Assembly: GCA_963977525.1 (NCBI GenBank)
Contig: CAXBPC010000013.1
Location: 62,001-126,000 of the forward strand
Direction of reading: 5' to 3'
From: Ancylomarina sp963977525
Lineage (GTDB): Bacteria; Bacteroidota; Bacteroidia; Bacteroidales; Marinifilaceae
DNA length: 64,000 bases
How positions within the stretch are numbered: position 1 is the stretch's first letter; every line of letters begins with the position of its first letter. Shown here piece by piece: positions 44,145 through 52,558 of the stretch. The notes below the pieces were generated by a model. It searched no databases, was not told where the DNA came from, and saw nothing but the letters and a program-made list of their open reading frames with translations. A program made the translations under genes and the position numbers.

Positions 44145-45392
44145 ATGAAACATAAAGTGCTTAGTGACCCGATTCACGGTTTTATTGATATTCCGTCAGG
44201 ACTTCCTCACGAATTAGTAGAACATACTTTTATTCAACGTTTACGACGTATTAAGCAATTAGGTATGACCTACTTGGTTTTCCCAGGTGCGTTACATAAT
44301 CGTTTTCAGCATGTTTTGGGAGCTACCTACCTAACTCAAATGGCTGTAGAATCTCTTCAGTCTAAGGGAACTGAAATAAGTCCTGAAGAATCGGAAGCTG
44401 TAAAAACTGCTATTCTTCTGCATGATATAGGGCATGGCCCTTTTTCCCACGCTTTAGAGTACAGTATTGTTGATGGTATTAAGCACGAACGTTTGTCTGA
44501 ATTATTTATGGATAGGCTAAATAGTGAGTTTGATGGAAAATTAGATTTAGCAATTCAGATTTTTAAAAATGAATATCACAAGCCATTCTTACATCAGCTA
44601 GTTTCAAGTCAGCTTGATATGGATCGCCTAGATTATCTAAGACGGGATAGTTTTTTCACAGGAGTAAGTGAAGGTGCAATTGGATCCACTCGTATTATTA
44701 AGATGCTTGATGTTGTTAATGGAAATCTAGCTGTTGAGGCAAAGGGAATCTATTCAATTGAGAAATTTCTTATTGCACGAAGGCTGATGTATTGGCAAGT
44801 GTATTTGCATAAAACCAGTTTGGCAGCAGAGGAAATGTTGGTTAGAATACTAAAAAGAGCCAAGTATCTTGCAGATAAAGGTGAAGATTTATTTGGGACA
44901 CCAGCTCTACGATATTTTTTGTACAATAAAGCTGGAATAAGACAATTCAAAAGCAGGGAGAAAGTTGTTGGAGATAAAGATGCGCTTGAAGTTTTTGCGG
45001 ATCTAGATGATAATGACATCATGGTTTCAATTAAGGTCTGGGCCGATCATTCTGATAAAGTTTTATCATACTTGTGCAAAGCGATGAAAGATAGGCATCT
45101 ATTTAAGATCGAAATTGGCAAGAAGCCTTTCCCTAAAGAATATGTGGCAAATATTCGTAAGAATGTGAAAAGTAAGCTAGGATGCTCAAATCATGCTTTA
45201 AACTATTTGGTGATTAAAGGGTCAATCACAAATAACGCATACAGTAGAGCAGATGATAGAATTAATATCTTATTTAAAGATGGCAGTCAGCAAGATATTG
45301 GAAAGGCATCTGATATGTTAAATATTTCAGTGCTTTCTAAAACGGTTAAGAAATACTACATCTGTTACCCAAAATTTGAAGATTCTTTGTAA
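44145..45392 (+). CDS. HD-domain metal-dependent phosphohydrolase (dGTPase-like)
   Basis: 415 residues. HD motifs in order: RRIKQLGMTYLVFPGALHNR then FQH, ILLHDIGHGPFSHALE (HD pair plus HGPFSH), and SQLDMDRLDYLRRD with the last Asp. This is the YwfO/SAMHD1-like group, which hydrolyses dNTPs or related nucleotides; the true substrate is not predictable. The C-terminal ~170 residues are a variable domain. It stands alone between two intergenic regions of more than 300 bases. Confidence 0.88.
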   Translation: MKHKVLSDPIHGFIDIPSGLPHELVEHTFIQRLRRIKQLGMTYLVFPGALHNRFQHVLGATYLTQMAVESLQSKGTEISPEESEAVKTAILLHDIGHGPFSHALEYSIVDGIKHERLSELFMDRLNSEFDGKLDLAIQIFKNEYHKPFLHQLVSSQLDMDRLDYLRRDSFFTGVSEGAIGSTRIIKMLDVVNGNLAVEAKGIYSIEKFLIARRLMYWQVYLHKTSLAAEEMLVRILKRAKYLADKGEDLFGTPALRYFLYNKAGIRQFKSREKVVGDKDALEVFADLDDNDIMVSIKVWADHSDKVLSYLCKAMKDRHLFKIEIGKKPFPKEYVANIRKNVKSKLGCSNHALNYLVIKGSITNNAYSRADDRINILFKDGSQQDIGKASDMLNISVLSKTVKKYYICYPKFEDSL

Positions 45393-45730
45393 TGCTTATT
45401 TTCAGAAGTGTTCAGAGTTTTTGTTCTAATTAATTGAGCCTATTTAATTGGTGTTTATATCAAGTTTCGAATCCCACCGAATTATATATATTGAAATGAT
45501 TGTTCAGGCTTTATGAGCTAACATTTTCAAAGCCTTAAAATATTTATTAGATTTGCGTAAATTTTGCCTTATAAATTCGAGTTGTAGAACTGTCTATAAT
45601 TCAGGCTTATGTTGTTTTATTAAGTTGTGGTTTAGGTCTGAAATTTATTGATTAGAAGATCTAGATATTACGGGTTTCCATTGTAAGCACACTGTGCTTG
45701 CTTATAATAAGGCATTTATAAAATATAAAG
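45393..45730. other. Intergenic region upstream of lpxD
   Basis: No gene seen. A small hairpin AAGCAC / GTGCTT lies about 35 bases before the lpxD start. The lpxD promoter should lie here, but no exact TAnnTTTG with a matching TTG was found. Confidence 0.4.
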
Positions 45731-46765
45731 ATGAATTTTACAGCAAATGATATTGCAGAGTTTCTGAATGGTGAAGTCGATGGTGACGGAACTGTTGCAG
45801 TAAATAATGTATCCAGAATTGAAGAAGGTGAACAAGGAACACTTTCGTTTTTAGCGAATCCTAAGTACGCTCATTATATTTACGAAACTAAATCGTCTAT
45901 CGTTTTAGTAAATAAAGATTTTGTAGCCGATAAAGAAATTGCAGCAACTTTAATTCGTGTTGAAGATGCTTATCAGGCTTTGGCACAGTTGTTAGAGATG
46001 TATGAGCAGAGCAAGCCTCAGCATGTTGGTATTGAGCAACCTTCTTTTGTTAGTAAAACAGCACAGGTAGGAGAACAGGTTTATATCGGAGCTTTTGCTT
46101 ACGTTGGTAGCAATGTGAAATTGGGTAAGAATGTAAAGCTTTATCCTCATGTTTACATTGGCGATAATGTAACAATTGGTGATAATACCGTTTTAAATTC
46201 AGGCGTAAAAGTATACGAGAACTGCGAAATTGGAGCGGAGTGTATTTTCCATTCAGGTGTGGTTATAGGTGGCGATGGTTTTGGATTTGCTCCATCATCT
46301 GCAAACGATTATAAAAAAGTGCCTCAAGTTGGAAATGTGGTTATTGAAAATCATGTTGAAATTGGAGCAAACACCTGTGTTGATAGAGCAACATTGGGAT
46401 CAACAATCATCCGTAAGGGAGTGAAATTGGATAACCTGATTCAGGTGGCTCACAATGTTGAAATTGATGAGAATACTGTAATTGCTTCTCAAACAGGAAT
46501 TTCAGGGAGTACTAAAATTGGTAAGAATTGTATGATTGGCGGACAAGTTGGTTTTGCTGGACATCTTACTATTGCTGATGAAGTAAAAATTGCAGCGCAA
46601 TCTGGTCTTGGGAAAAATATCAAAAAAATTGGCACCATTGTTCAAGGATCACCAGCTTTTGATTTTGGGCCTTATCAAAAATCATATGTGTTATTCAAAA
46701 ATCTTCCAAAAATGCGTGAACAGATCATGGCGATGGAGAAGGAGTTGAAGGAACTGAAAAAATAA
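45731..46765 (+). CDS. lpxD: UDP-3-O-acyl-glucosamine N-acyltransferase
   Basis: 344 residues: an N-terminal uridine-binding domain, then a left-handed beta-helix built of hexapeptide repeats (e.g. VGSNVKLGKNVKLYPHVYIG). The catalytic His is His241 in QVAHNVEID. It adds the N-linked hydroxyacyl chain in lipid A synthesis. First gene of lpxD-lpxC/fabZ-lpxA; the gap to the next gene is 54 bases. Confidence 0.96.
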   Translation: MNFTANDIAEFLNGEVDGDGTVAVNNVSRIEEGEQGTLSFLANPKYAHYIYETKSSIVLVNKDFVADKEIAATLIRVEDAYQALAQLLEMYEQSKPQHVGIEQPSFVSKTAQVGEQVYIGAFAYVGSNVKLGKNVKLYPHVYIGDNVTIGDNTVLNSGVKVYENCEIGAECIFHSGVVIGGDGFGFAPSSANDYKKVPQVGNVVIENHVEIGANTCVDRATLGSTIIRKGVKLDNLIQVAHNVEIDENTVIASQTGISGSTKIGKNCMIGGQVGFAGHLTIADEVKIAAQSGLGKNIKKIGTIVQGSPAFDFGPYQKSYVLFKNLPKMREQIMAMEKELKELKK

Positions 46766-46819
46766 ATTATTTGAGAATTGAATTCTCTATAATAAGAACA
46801 AGAGCATTGAATTAGTATA

Positions 46820-48211
46820 ATGGCCGATAAACAAAGAACTTTAGCAAAAGAATTTTCTCTTATAGGGAAAGGTTTACATACAGGAGTAGAGGTTTCAATT
46901 AAATTTCTACCAGCTCTGGAGAATCATGGGTATCAATTAAAAAGAGTTGACCTTGAAGGACAACCAATAATTAAAGCGAGTGCTGAATATGTTGTTGATA
47001 CATCAAGAGGAACTGTATTGCAAAAAGGAGAATGTAAAGTTCAAACAATTGAGCATGCACTTTCAGCCTTGTATGGTTGTGGTGTTGATAATTGTATGAT
47101 AGAGCTTAGTTCTTCTGAGCCTCCAATTTTGGATGGAAGTTCGAAATTCTACGTTGAAGGTATTGAGGAAGTTGGAATTGTAGAACAAGACGCGAACCGT
47201 GAATACTTTGTTGTTAAGGAGAAGATTGTTTACAAGGATGAAGCAAAAGGATCAGAAATAATTATTCTTCCAGATGATGAGTTTAGTGTAAACGCAATGA
47301 TTTCTTTTGACTCGAAGGTTCTTAGAAATCAGTTTGCAAGCATGAATAGCTTGAGCGAATACAAAGATGAAATTTCGATGTGTCGTACTTTCGTTTTTGT
47401 TCGTGAGTTAGAATTCCTTTTAAATAACAACCTTGTAAAAGGTGGTGATTTGGATAATGCAATTGTCATTATGGATCAGCCTATGGAGCAAGCCGAGTTA
47501 GATCGTATTGCTAGTTTGTTCGATCACGAAAGTGTTGAAGTAAAAGAAGGTGTTCTAAGTAATATAGATTTGTATTTCGATAACGAATGTGCTCGTCACA
47601 AGTTACTTGATGTAATTGGCGATTTAGCACTTTGTGGTAAGTTTATAAAGGGTAGAGTTATTGCAACCTGCCCGGGTCACGGTCCTAATACCGAAATGGC
47701 TAAAGTATTAATCAATAGAATTAAAAAAGAGATGGGAAAAGATTCAGTACCGGCTTACGATCCTAATAAAGAGCCTGTTTTAGACATTAATGGGGTAATG
47801 AAATTATTACCGCATCGTCCTCCATTTTTGATGGTTGACAAAATCATCGATATTCAAAGTGATAGTATCGTAGGCGTTAAGAATGTTTCAATGAACGAAC
47901 CATTTTTTGTTGGTCATTTCCCAGGAGAACCGGTAATGCCAGGTGTCTTAATGGTTGAAGCTATGGCACAGTGTGGTGGTATCTTGGTTTTAAGTCAGGT
48001 TGATAATCCAGATGAATATGGGACTTACTTTTTGACTCAAAACAACATTAAGTTTAGAAAAAAGGTTGTTCCTGGTGATACCTTAATTTTCAAATTAGAA
48101 TTCTTATCGCCTATCCGTCGTGGTATTGCGAATATGAGAGGATTAGCTTATGTAGGTGATACTATTGTAGCTGAAGGTGAGTTTATGGCTCAAATTGCTA
48201 AGAAGAAATAG
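46820..48211 (+). CDS. lpxC/fabZ: Bifunctional LpxC deacetylase / FabZ dehydratase
   Basis: 463 residues, a fusion. Residues ~1-305 are LpxC, with zinc ligands in TIEHALS (His79) and HKLLD (His260, Asp264) and catalytic His286 in GHGP. Residues ~320-463 are FabZ, with the hot-dog motif PHRPPFLMVDKI, active His366 in GHFPGEPVMPG and Glu380. LpxC commits UDP-GlcNAc to lipid A; FabZ dehydrates hydroxyacyl-ACP. The fusion is a known Bacteroidota trait and balances use of the shared hydroxyacyl pool. Confidence 0.97.
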   Translation: MADKQRTLAKEFSLIGKGLHTGVEVSIKFLPALENHGYQLKRVDLEGQPIIKASAEYVVDTSRGTVLQKGECKVQTIEHALSALYGCGVDNCMIELSSSEPPILDGSSKFYVEGIEEVGIVEQDANREYFVVKEKIVYKDEAKGSEIIILPDDEFSVNAMISFDSKVLRNQFASMNSLSEYKDEISMCRTFVFVRELEFLLNNNLVKGGDLDNAIVIMDQPMEQAELDRIASLFDHESVEVKEGVLSNIDLYFDNECARHKLLDVIGDLALCGKFIKGRVIATCPGHGPNTEMAKVLINRIKKEMGKDSVPAYDPNKEPVLDINGVMKLLPHRPPFLMVDKIIDIQSDSIVGVKNVSMNEPFFVGHFPGEPVMPGVLMVEAMAQCGGILVLSQVDNPDEYGTYFLTQNNIKFRKKVVPGDTLIFKLEFLSPIRRGIANMRGLAYVGDTIVAEGEFMAQIAKKK

Positions 48212-48296
48212 TTTTAATAAAGTAGAAATTTTCATCTATCGGAAAGAAGATTAAGGCTTCTGTACTTATTCTTCCGAAGTGTAAATAAAATATAAA

Positions 48297-49079
48297 ATGA
48301 AGCAACCCTTAGCTTATGTACATCCAGAGGCAAAAATTGCCGACAATGTGGTTATCGAGCCTTTCGTAACTATTGATAAGGATGTAGTGATAGAAGAAGG
48401 AACGCGTATTGGTTCAAATGCGACGATTCTTGAAGGAACACGAATTGGGAAAAACTGCAACGTATTTCCAGGTGCTGTTATTGGTGCTGTACCTCAGGAT
48501 ATGAAATTCCGTGGCGAAAAATCAACTGTTGAGATTGGTAATAATACAACGATTCGCGAATGTGTAACCATTAATAGAGGAACATCTGCTAAAGGTAAAA
48601 CTGTAGTAGGTGATAACTGTTTACTAATGGCTTATTCTCACATTGCACATGATAGTGTTTTAGGTAATAACATTATTATCGGTAACGCTTCTCAGATTGC
48701 TGGTGAGGTTGTGATTGATGATTATGCCATTCTTAGCGGTCTTGTTGCCGTGCATCAGTTTGTACACATTGGTTCGCATGTAATGGTTTCAGGTGGATCA
48801 TTGGTTCGTAAAGATATACCACCATTTGTGAAGGCGGCTCGCGAGCCAGTTTCATATGTTGGAGTTAACTCAATAGGTTTACGTCGTCGTGAGTATTCTA
48901 ACGAAAAGATTCGTGAGATTCAAGATGTATACCGTTACCTTTACCAAAAAGGGATGAATAATCATGCAGCGATTGAAGCGATTGAAGCTGAAATGCCTGC
49001 ATCACCAGAACGTGATGAGATTATTCTTTTCGTTAAGAATTCAAAAAGAGGTATTATGCGTGGGTATTTCCCAGAGTAA
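48297..49079 (+). CDS. lpxA: UDP-N-acetylglucosamine O-acyltransferase
   Basis: 260 residues: hexapeptide-repeat beta-helix (IADNVVIEPFVTIDKDVVIE), catalytic His in YSHIAHDS (His118 by alignment with the usual AHIAHDC), and a C-terminal helical domain (GLRRREYSNEKIREIQDVYR). It transfers the O-linked hydroxyacyl chain in the first lipid A step. Starts 85 bases after lpxC/fabZ and ends in a strong terminator. Confidence 0.97.
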   Translation: MKQPLAYVHPEAKIADNVVIEPFVTIDKDVVIEEGTRIGSNATILEGTRIGKNCNVFPGAVIGAVPQDMKFRGEKSTVEIGNNTTIRECVTINRGTSAKGKTVVGDNCLLMAYSHIAHDSVLGNNIIIGNASQIAGEVVIDDYAILSGLVAVHQFVHIGSHVMVSGGSLVRKDIPPFVKAAREPVSYVGVNSIGLRRREYSNEKIREIQDVYRYLYQKGMNNHAAIEAIEAEMPASPERDEIILFVKNSKRGIMRGYFPE

Positions 49080-49101
49080 TATCCTGTTGATATCACATAG
49101 A

Positions 49102-49141
49102 AAAAGCGCTTGTTTCTTAATTGAAACAAGCGCTTTTTTTT
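49102..49141 (+). terminator. Terminator of the lpx operon
   Basis: Perfect stem AAAAGCGCTTGTTTC / GAAACAAGCGCTTTT, six-base loop, T9 tail. Confidence 0.9.
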
Positions 49142-49151
49142 TGCTGATATA

Positions 49152-49273
49152 AAACCTGACGGAGTCTTTTGACCCGTCAGAGTTTAGTAGCTTATTGATT
49201 TTAAAGTTATATAGATATTGTGAGATGCTTTTTTTTATAAACTCTTACAGGTTCTTCGAACTCTGTCAGGTTT
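49152..49273. repeat. Inverted pair of a short intergenic repeat
   Basis: Positions 49152-49185 (begins AAACCTGACGGAGT, ends AGAGTTT) and, in reverse, 49239-49273 (begins AAACCTGACAGAGT, ends AGAGTTT) are related ~34-base sequences facing each other. The first also forms its own small hairpin (CTGACGG / CCGTCAG). Apart from these and the adjacent terminators, 49142-49462 holds no gene. Confidence 0.5.
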
Positions 49274-49290
49274 ATAAATGCATTTAAAAC

Positions 49291-49322
49291 AAAACAGGCA
49301 GCTTCCTAAGAAACTGCCTGCT
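49291..49322 (-). terminator. Probable thiL terminator
   Basis: CAGGCAG / CTGCCTG stem; the minus-strand side runs into TTTTGTTTT. Confidence 0.6.
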
Positions 49323-49373
49323 TTAATTGTTTGATATATTTTAGTGGAATATGCTATTCATTTTTTTTATCAG

Positions 49374-49446
49374 CATCCTTCGACTTCGCTCAGGAACCGT
49401 ATTGCCACGTCATCAAATTATCATCATCCTTCGACTCCGCTCAGGA
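49374..49446 (-). repeat. Two direct copies of a 22-nt dispersed repeat
   Basis: Copies at 49374-49395 and 49425-49446 match at 21 of 22 bases, starts 51 bases apart. The minus-strand core is CTGAGCGGAGTCGAAGGAT. A related core (16 of 19) occurs at 61752-61770. I recall this type of sequence as a frequent intergenic repeat in Bacteroidota genomes. Confidence 0.6.
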
Positions 49447-49462
49447 CATCGCATTAACAAAT

Positions 49463-50506
49463 CTATTCGCTAAAGTTCGTCCATCCTTGAGCCTGAAGTG
49501 CAATCTCAGTATTATCGCGAGCAACCATATATTTTCCTTTGCTTGCTTCGCAAATATGACCGATGATTTTTACATCAGCCATTTTTTCAATCTCTTCATG
49601 TTTGTCAAGTGGCACTGTGAAAAGCAATTCATAATCCTCACCACCGTTTAATGCAAAAACTGAGTAATTCATATTCAATTCCTCAGCCATCTTATGTGTT
49701 TCGAAATCGATGGGAATTTTATCTTCGTAAATTTGACAGCCAACTTCAGATTTTTCACAAATATGGAAGAGTTCCGATGATAAACCATCAGAGATATCAA
49801 TCATCGATGTAGGAACGATTTTAGCATCCTGTAAGCTCTCAAAAATATCTTTTCGAGCTTCTGGCTTCAACTGACGTTCTAGTATGTAATCGTGTCCTGT
49901 GAGGTCAGGCTGAATTTCAGGATTGTTCTCAAAAATTCGCTTCTCTCTATCTAAAAGTTGAAGACCCGCGTATGCTGCTCCAAGATTACCTGAAACACAG
50001 ATCAAGTCGTTAACTTGTGCACCGCTACGGTAAGCCAATTGATCTTCGTCAGCTTCACCTATGGCAGTAACCGAAATACAAAGTCCCGTTAGTGATGAAG
50101 TCGTATCGCCACCAACTAAATCAACATTATACTTCTCGCAAGCCATATTGATACCTTCGTAAAGTTCGTCGATAGCTTCAAGAGTGAAACGTTTCGAAAT
50201 CGCCAAAGAGACAGTTACTTGCTTCGGTTCAGCGTTCATTGCGTATACATCAGAAACATTTACGACGATTGCTTTATATCCTAAATGGCGAAGTGGTGTA
50301 TACATCAAATCGAAATGAATACCCTCAACCAAAAGATCAGTTGTAACAACTGTTTTCTTACCTGACTGGTTTAATACTGCAGCATCGTCACCAATACCTT
50401 TATGAGTACTTTCCTGCGTTAGTTTTACGTTTTTACTTAGGTGCTTTATTAGACCAAACTCACCCAATGTAGATATATCGGTTCCTTTATTGTTAGTTTC
50501 CTGCAT
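49463..50506 (-). CDS. thiL: Thiamine-monophosphate kinase
   Basis: 347 residues. AIR-synthase-like fold: LGEFGLIKHL start, GIGDDAAVL, VTTDLLVEGIHFDL metal-binding block, VNVSDVYAMNAEP, LVGGDTTSS, DISDGLSSEL and NGGEDYELLFTV. It phosphorylates thiamine monophosphate to the active cofactor. No other thi gene or thiamine riboswitch is visible nearby. A damaged copy of its first ~24 codons lies at 52266-52335. Confidence 0.95.
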   Translation of the reverse strand: MQETNNKGTDISTLGEFGLIKHLSKNVKLTQESTHKGIGDDAAVLNQSGKKTVVTTDLLVEGIHFDLMYTPLRHLGYKAIVVNVSDVYAMNAEPKQVTVSLAISKRFTLEAIDELYEGINMACEKYNVDLVGGDTTSSLTGLCISVTAIGEADEDQLAYRSGAQVNDLICVSGNLGAAYAGLQLLDREKRIFENNPEIQPDLTGHDYILERQLKPEARKDIFESLQDAKIVPTSMIDISDGLSSELFHICEKSEVGCQIYEDKIPIDFETHKMAEELNMNYSVFALNGGEDYELLFTVPLDKHEEIEKMADVKIIGHICEASKGKYMVARDNTEIALQAQGWTNFSE

Positions 50507-50687
50507 CGTTTCTCTTTTTTAAGCCCTATTGGCGATTAAATTCTCGCAACTAGGCGCTTGGTTTCAGTTCGGTGGCAAAGGTATAGAAAAATTTAAGAAT
50601 GGGTCCTGTGAACTTAGAGTAGAATTCGTATCTGAAATACGCTTGACTATTTAACCTAATTTGATCCAGCAATGAAGCCCCTCGAAC

Positions 50688-50900
50688 CACTTGCGAGCTG
50701 GGTAAAAGCGCTTGTGAAGTGGGTAAACGCACTTCCGAACTCCTTCGAGGAACTTAGTTAAGGGCTTTTACCCAGTTTCGAGCTGGGTATTTCAGGCTTT
50801 GAAGTCCCTTTAGGGGCTTATGCAAGTAGGTAAATGGGGTTTGAGACTGGTTTCTCGCGGTTCTTAACTGGCTATAAGGACTTGCGCGGTGGTATTCCTC
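50688..50900. repeat. Degenerate tandem repeat, ~10 units of 20-23 bases
   Basis: Units begin at about 50688, 50711, 50732, 50752, 50775, 50797, 50818, 50840, 50861 and 50881. The best-conserved units read like CTTGCGAGCTGGGTAAAAGC and CTTGTGAAGTGGGTAAACGC; others keep CTTnnGAA and GGGTA in part. By eye GC content is far above the flanks. The units vary in length, so no reading frame is kept. Confidence 0.55.
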
Positions 50901-50958
50901 AATTGCTTATCCCGTAAAACCTGTTAGGTAGATCTTTGTTCTATTTCTGAACCTAAAA

Positions 50959-50991
50959 AAAAGGAAGCTAATCTAACTTAGCTTCCTTTTT
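50959..50991. terminator. Terminator of the hypothetical gene at 51 kb
   Basis: AAAAGGAAGCTA / TAGCTTCCTTTT with a short loop and A/T tails on both sides, eight bases from the stop of the minus-strand gene. Confidence 0.8.
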
Positions 50992-50998
50992 GATATTC

Positions 50999-51475
50999 TT
51001 ATAGGGCACTTTCCTTTTCTTTTTTCTTGCTTGGAAAGTACTGCTTTAGCTCTTCGTAAACTGCAATAGCCCCACTTTGATGTTCTTTGGCCAAATAGCG
51101 AACCGAGCGATAGAATGCCAATGCGTCGTGGTAATTGTCATGATCCAATAGAATCTTCGTATCAGATAAGTTTCTTTTGATGGTATCGAGTTTTAAAATC
51201 AGTTTCTCGATCTCTTCTCTAGCTACTAAATCTCTATTATACTCTTCCTGATTAATAAAAACAGGAACCATACTCGGATTTTGCTCCATCAGAGTTTTGG
51301 TTTTGTTTACAAATAATTTATTGGTTTCGTTTATCGATCCCAAATTTTGTCTATCCTCTGCCGATAAATTGAGTACATGTTTGGCTGCAAAAGTTTCTAC
51401 AGCTACAATACCTGTATTACATGCTTCTTGTTCTTCGGGTGTGTATACTACCTGTATTAAATCATTATTCTTCAT
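50999..51475 (-). CDS. Conserved hypothetical protein, soluble and helical
   Basis: 158 residues, mostly alpha-helical and charged, with no signal peptide or membrane helix. Visible segments: VVYTPEEQEACNTGIVAVETF, LSAEDRQNLGSINETNKLFVNK, EEIEKLILKLDTIKRNLSDT and a Lys-rich end. No catalytic motif or family recognised. It has its own terminator. Length and codon pattern suggest it is real. Confidence 0.65.
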   Translation of the reverse strand: MKNNDLIQVVYTPEEQEACNTGIVAVETFAAKHVLNLSAEDRQNLGSINETNKLFVNKTKTLMEQNPSMVPVFINQEEYNRDLVAREEIEKLILKLDTIKRNLSDTKILLDHDNYHDALAFYRSVRYLAKEHQSGAIAVYEELKQYFPSKKKEKESAL

Positions 51476-51606
51476 AACTTCTTACTAAATGGGTTAGTTA
51501 ATTATTATTTATCAATAATGAATTTACCAAAATATCAAATGACAACATAATGATTGGATATGTTCTTTAGCTATTCGAAAACGAAGAGGGTGATCTACGT
51601 TAGATT

Positions 51607-52259
51607 TTAGTTGCTTTGCACTTTTACTCTATTTGTCAAGCTTAACCCTTCCGTAATCTCTATTCTTATGCCATCGGAAAGGCCTGTTTTTACCAAGCGT
51701 TTGCCCTTTTCGTCGTTTCTGCCCAGCAGTTCAACATATATGCTATCCTTTTTAAAAATCAGGTTGCGTTCCTTTATAGTTATAACACTGTCTCTTTTGT
51801 CCAGTATAATTTCGGCAACAGCAGAAAATCCTGGATAGAGTTGGGTGTCGGGATGGTTCTCAACTTTGGCTTCAATTTCGAATTTCATGATGCCATTTTC
51901 TTCAATTGCTTTGGGGGTGATGTGACTGAGTGTGGCTTTCAGCTTTTTGTTTTTTAAAGCGCTGATTCCGATCTCGAAAGTCATACCTTTTTTTAAATAA
52001 GCCACATCCGATTCGCTAACCTTGGCTTTAAAAAATAGAGTTTGTAAATCAGCTATGTTGGCAATTGTCGAACCCTCGTTATAATTGTTTCTTTCAGTCA
52101 CGCTGGCGCCTTCTTTAAGAGGAATATCTAAGACGGTTCCTGATATAGTAGAACGAATGAAATGTGGAATATTTTGTTGGGACTGAGAGTAGCCTTTCAG
52201 AATAATTTGCAATTTTTTTTTGCATATTGTTCTTGTATCGCTTGAATTCCTTTCCCCAT
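51607..52259 (-). pseudogene. 5'-truncated HlyD-type periplasmic adaptor protein gene
   Basis: The open part (from TTG 52212, ~201 residues) is the C-terminal half of an efflux adaptor: STISGTVLDIPLKEGASV (barrel-sandwich end), NEGSTIANIADLQTLFFKAK and KVSESDVAYLKKGM (beta-barrel), and a membrane-proximal domain ending LTNRVKVQSN. Full-length relatives are ~400 residues with an N-terminal membrane anchor; here that half is missing. A further 16 or so codons (from 52259) join only if one base is added at the A9 run near 52211-52219. No transporter gene adjoins. Upstream it abuts a thiL-like fragment. Probably a decaying remnant, though the fragment could still be expressed. Confidence 0.75.
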
Positions 52260-52265
52260 TTTTAT

Positions 52266-52335
52266 TTAGGTGCTTGATTAGACCAAACTAACCCAATGTC
52301 GATATATCGGTTCCTTGATTATTGTTTTCCTGCAT
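52266..52335 (-). pseudogene. Duplicated 5' fragment of thiL
   Basis: Seventy bases here match 50437-50506 (thiL start) at 63 positions. The copy begins ATGCAGGAA and keeps GGAACCGATATATC, but codon 16 is TAG instead of GAG. The resemblance continues more weakly upstream (AAAGGTAGAGAAATTTGG at ~52371 versus AAAGGTATAGAAAAATTT near 50577), so the duplication once included the promoter area. Confidence 0.8.
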
Positions 52336-52465
52336 AATAATCTGATTACGAAATTTAGAATTTGCTTGCAAAGGTAGAGAAATTTGGCAATGGTTTTAGC
52401 TGTGCACTATTTAACGAATAGTGTAAATAAAAATCGTTATAAATTAATAATCTATTTAAATGTAA

Positions 52466-52494
52466 AAGTGGGTGTCTACTTAAGACACCCACTT
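52466..52494. terminator. Terminator downstream of the small lipoprotein gene
   Basis: Perfect 12-bp stem AAGTGGGTGTCT / AGACACCCACTT with a five-base loop; T-rich on both sides, 65 bases after the lipoprotein stop. Confidence 0.75.
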
Positions 52495-52558
52495 ACTTTT
52501 TTTTAATATTTATAACTCATCCTAACATTACAACAAGCATTCTCCAGTATAAAAAAGT

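Larger units (their letters stand above)
50507..50998. other. Intergenic region upstream of thiL
   Basis: Nearly 500 bases with no supportable gene. It holds the thiL promoter area (50507-50660), which resembles sequence at 52336-52420, then the GC-richer tandem repeat block (50688-50900) and a terminator hairpin at 50959-50991. Confidence 0.5.

Noticed and set aside
45460..45490. tRNA T-arm-like string (GTTTCGAATCCCACC)
   Set aside because: No acceptor stem, anticodon arm or D-arm can be built around it.
49331..49651. 106-codon plus-strand frame
   Set aside because: Runs through the dispersed repeats and then antisense to thiL; no motif.
50507..50690. TPP riboswitch ahead of thiL
   Set aside because: No CUGAGA or ACCUGA core motifs found in the leader.
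50550..50732. 60-codon minus-strand frame
   Set aside because: Begins inside the degenerate tandem repeat and crosses the thiL upstream region; unit lengths do not keep frame.
50688..50900. CRISPR array
   Set aside because: Units are contiguous, degenerate and of unequal length, with no unique spacers and no cas genes.
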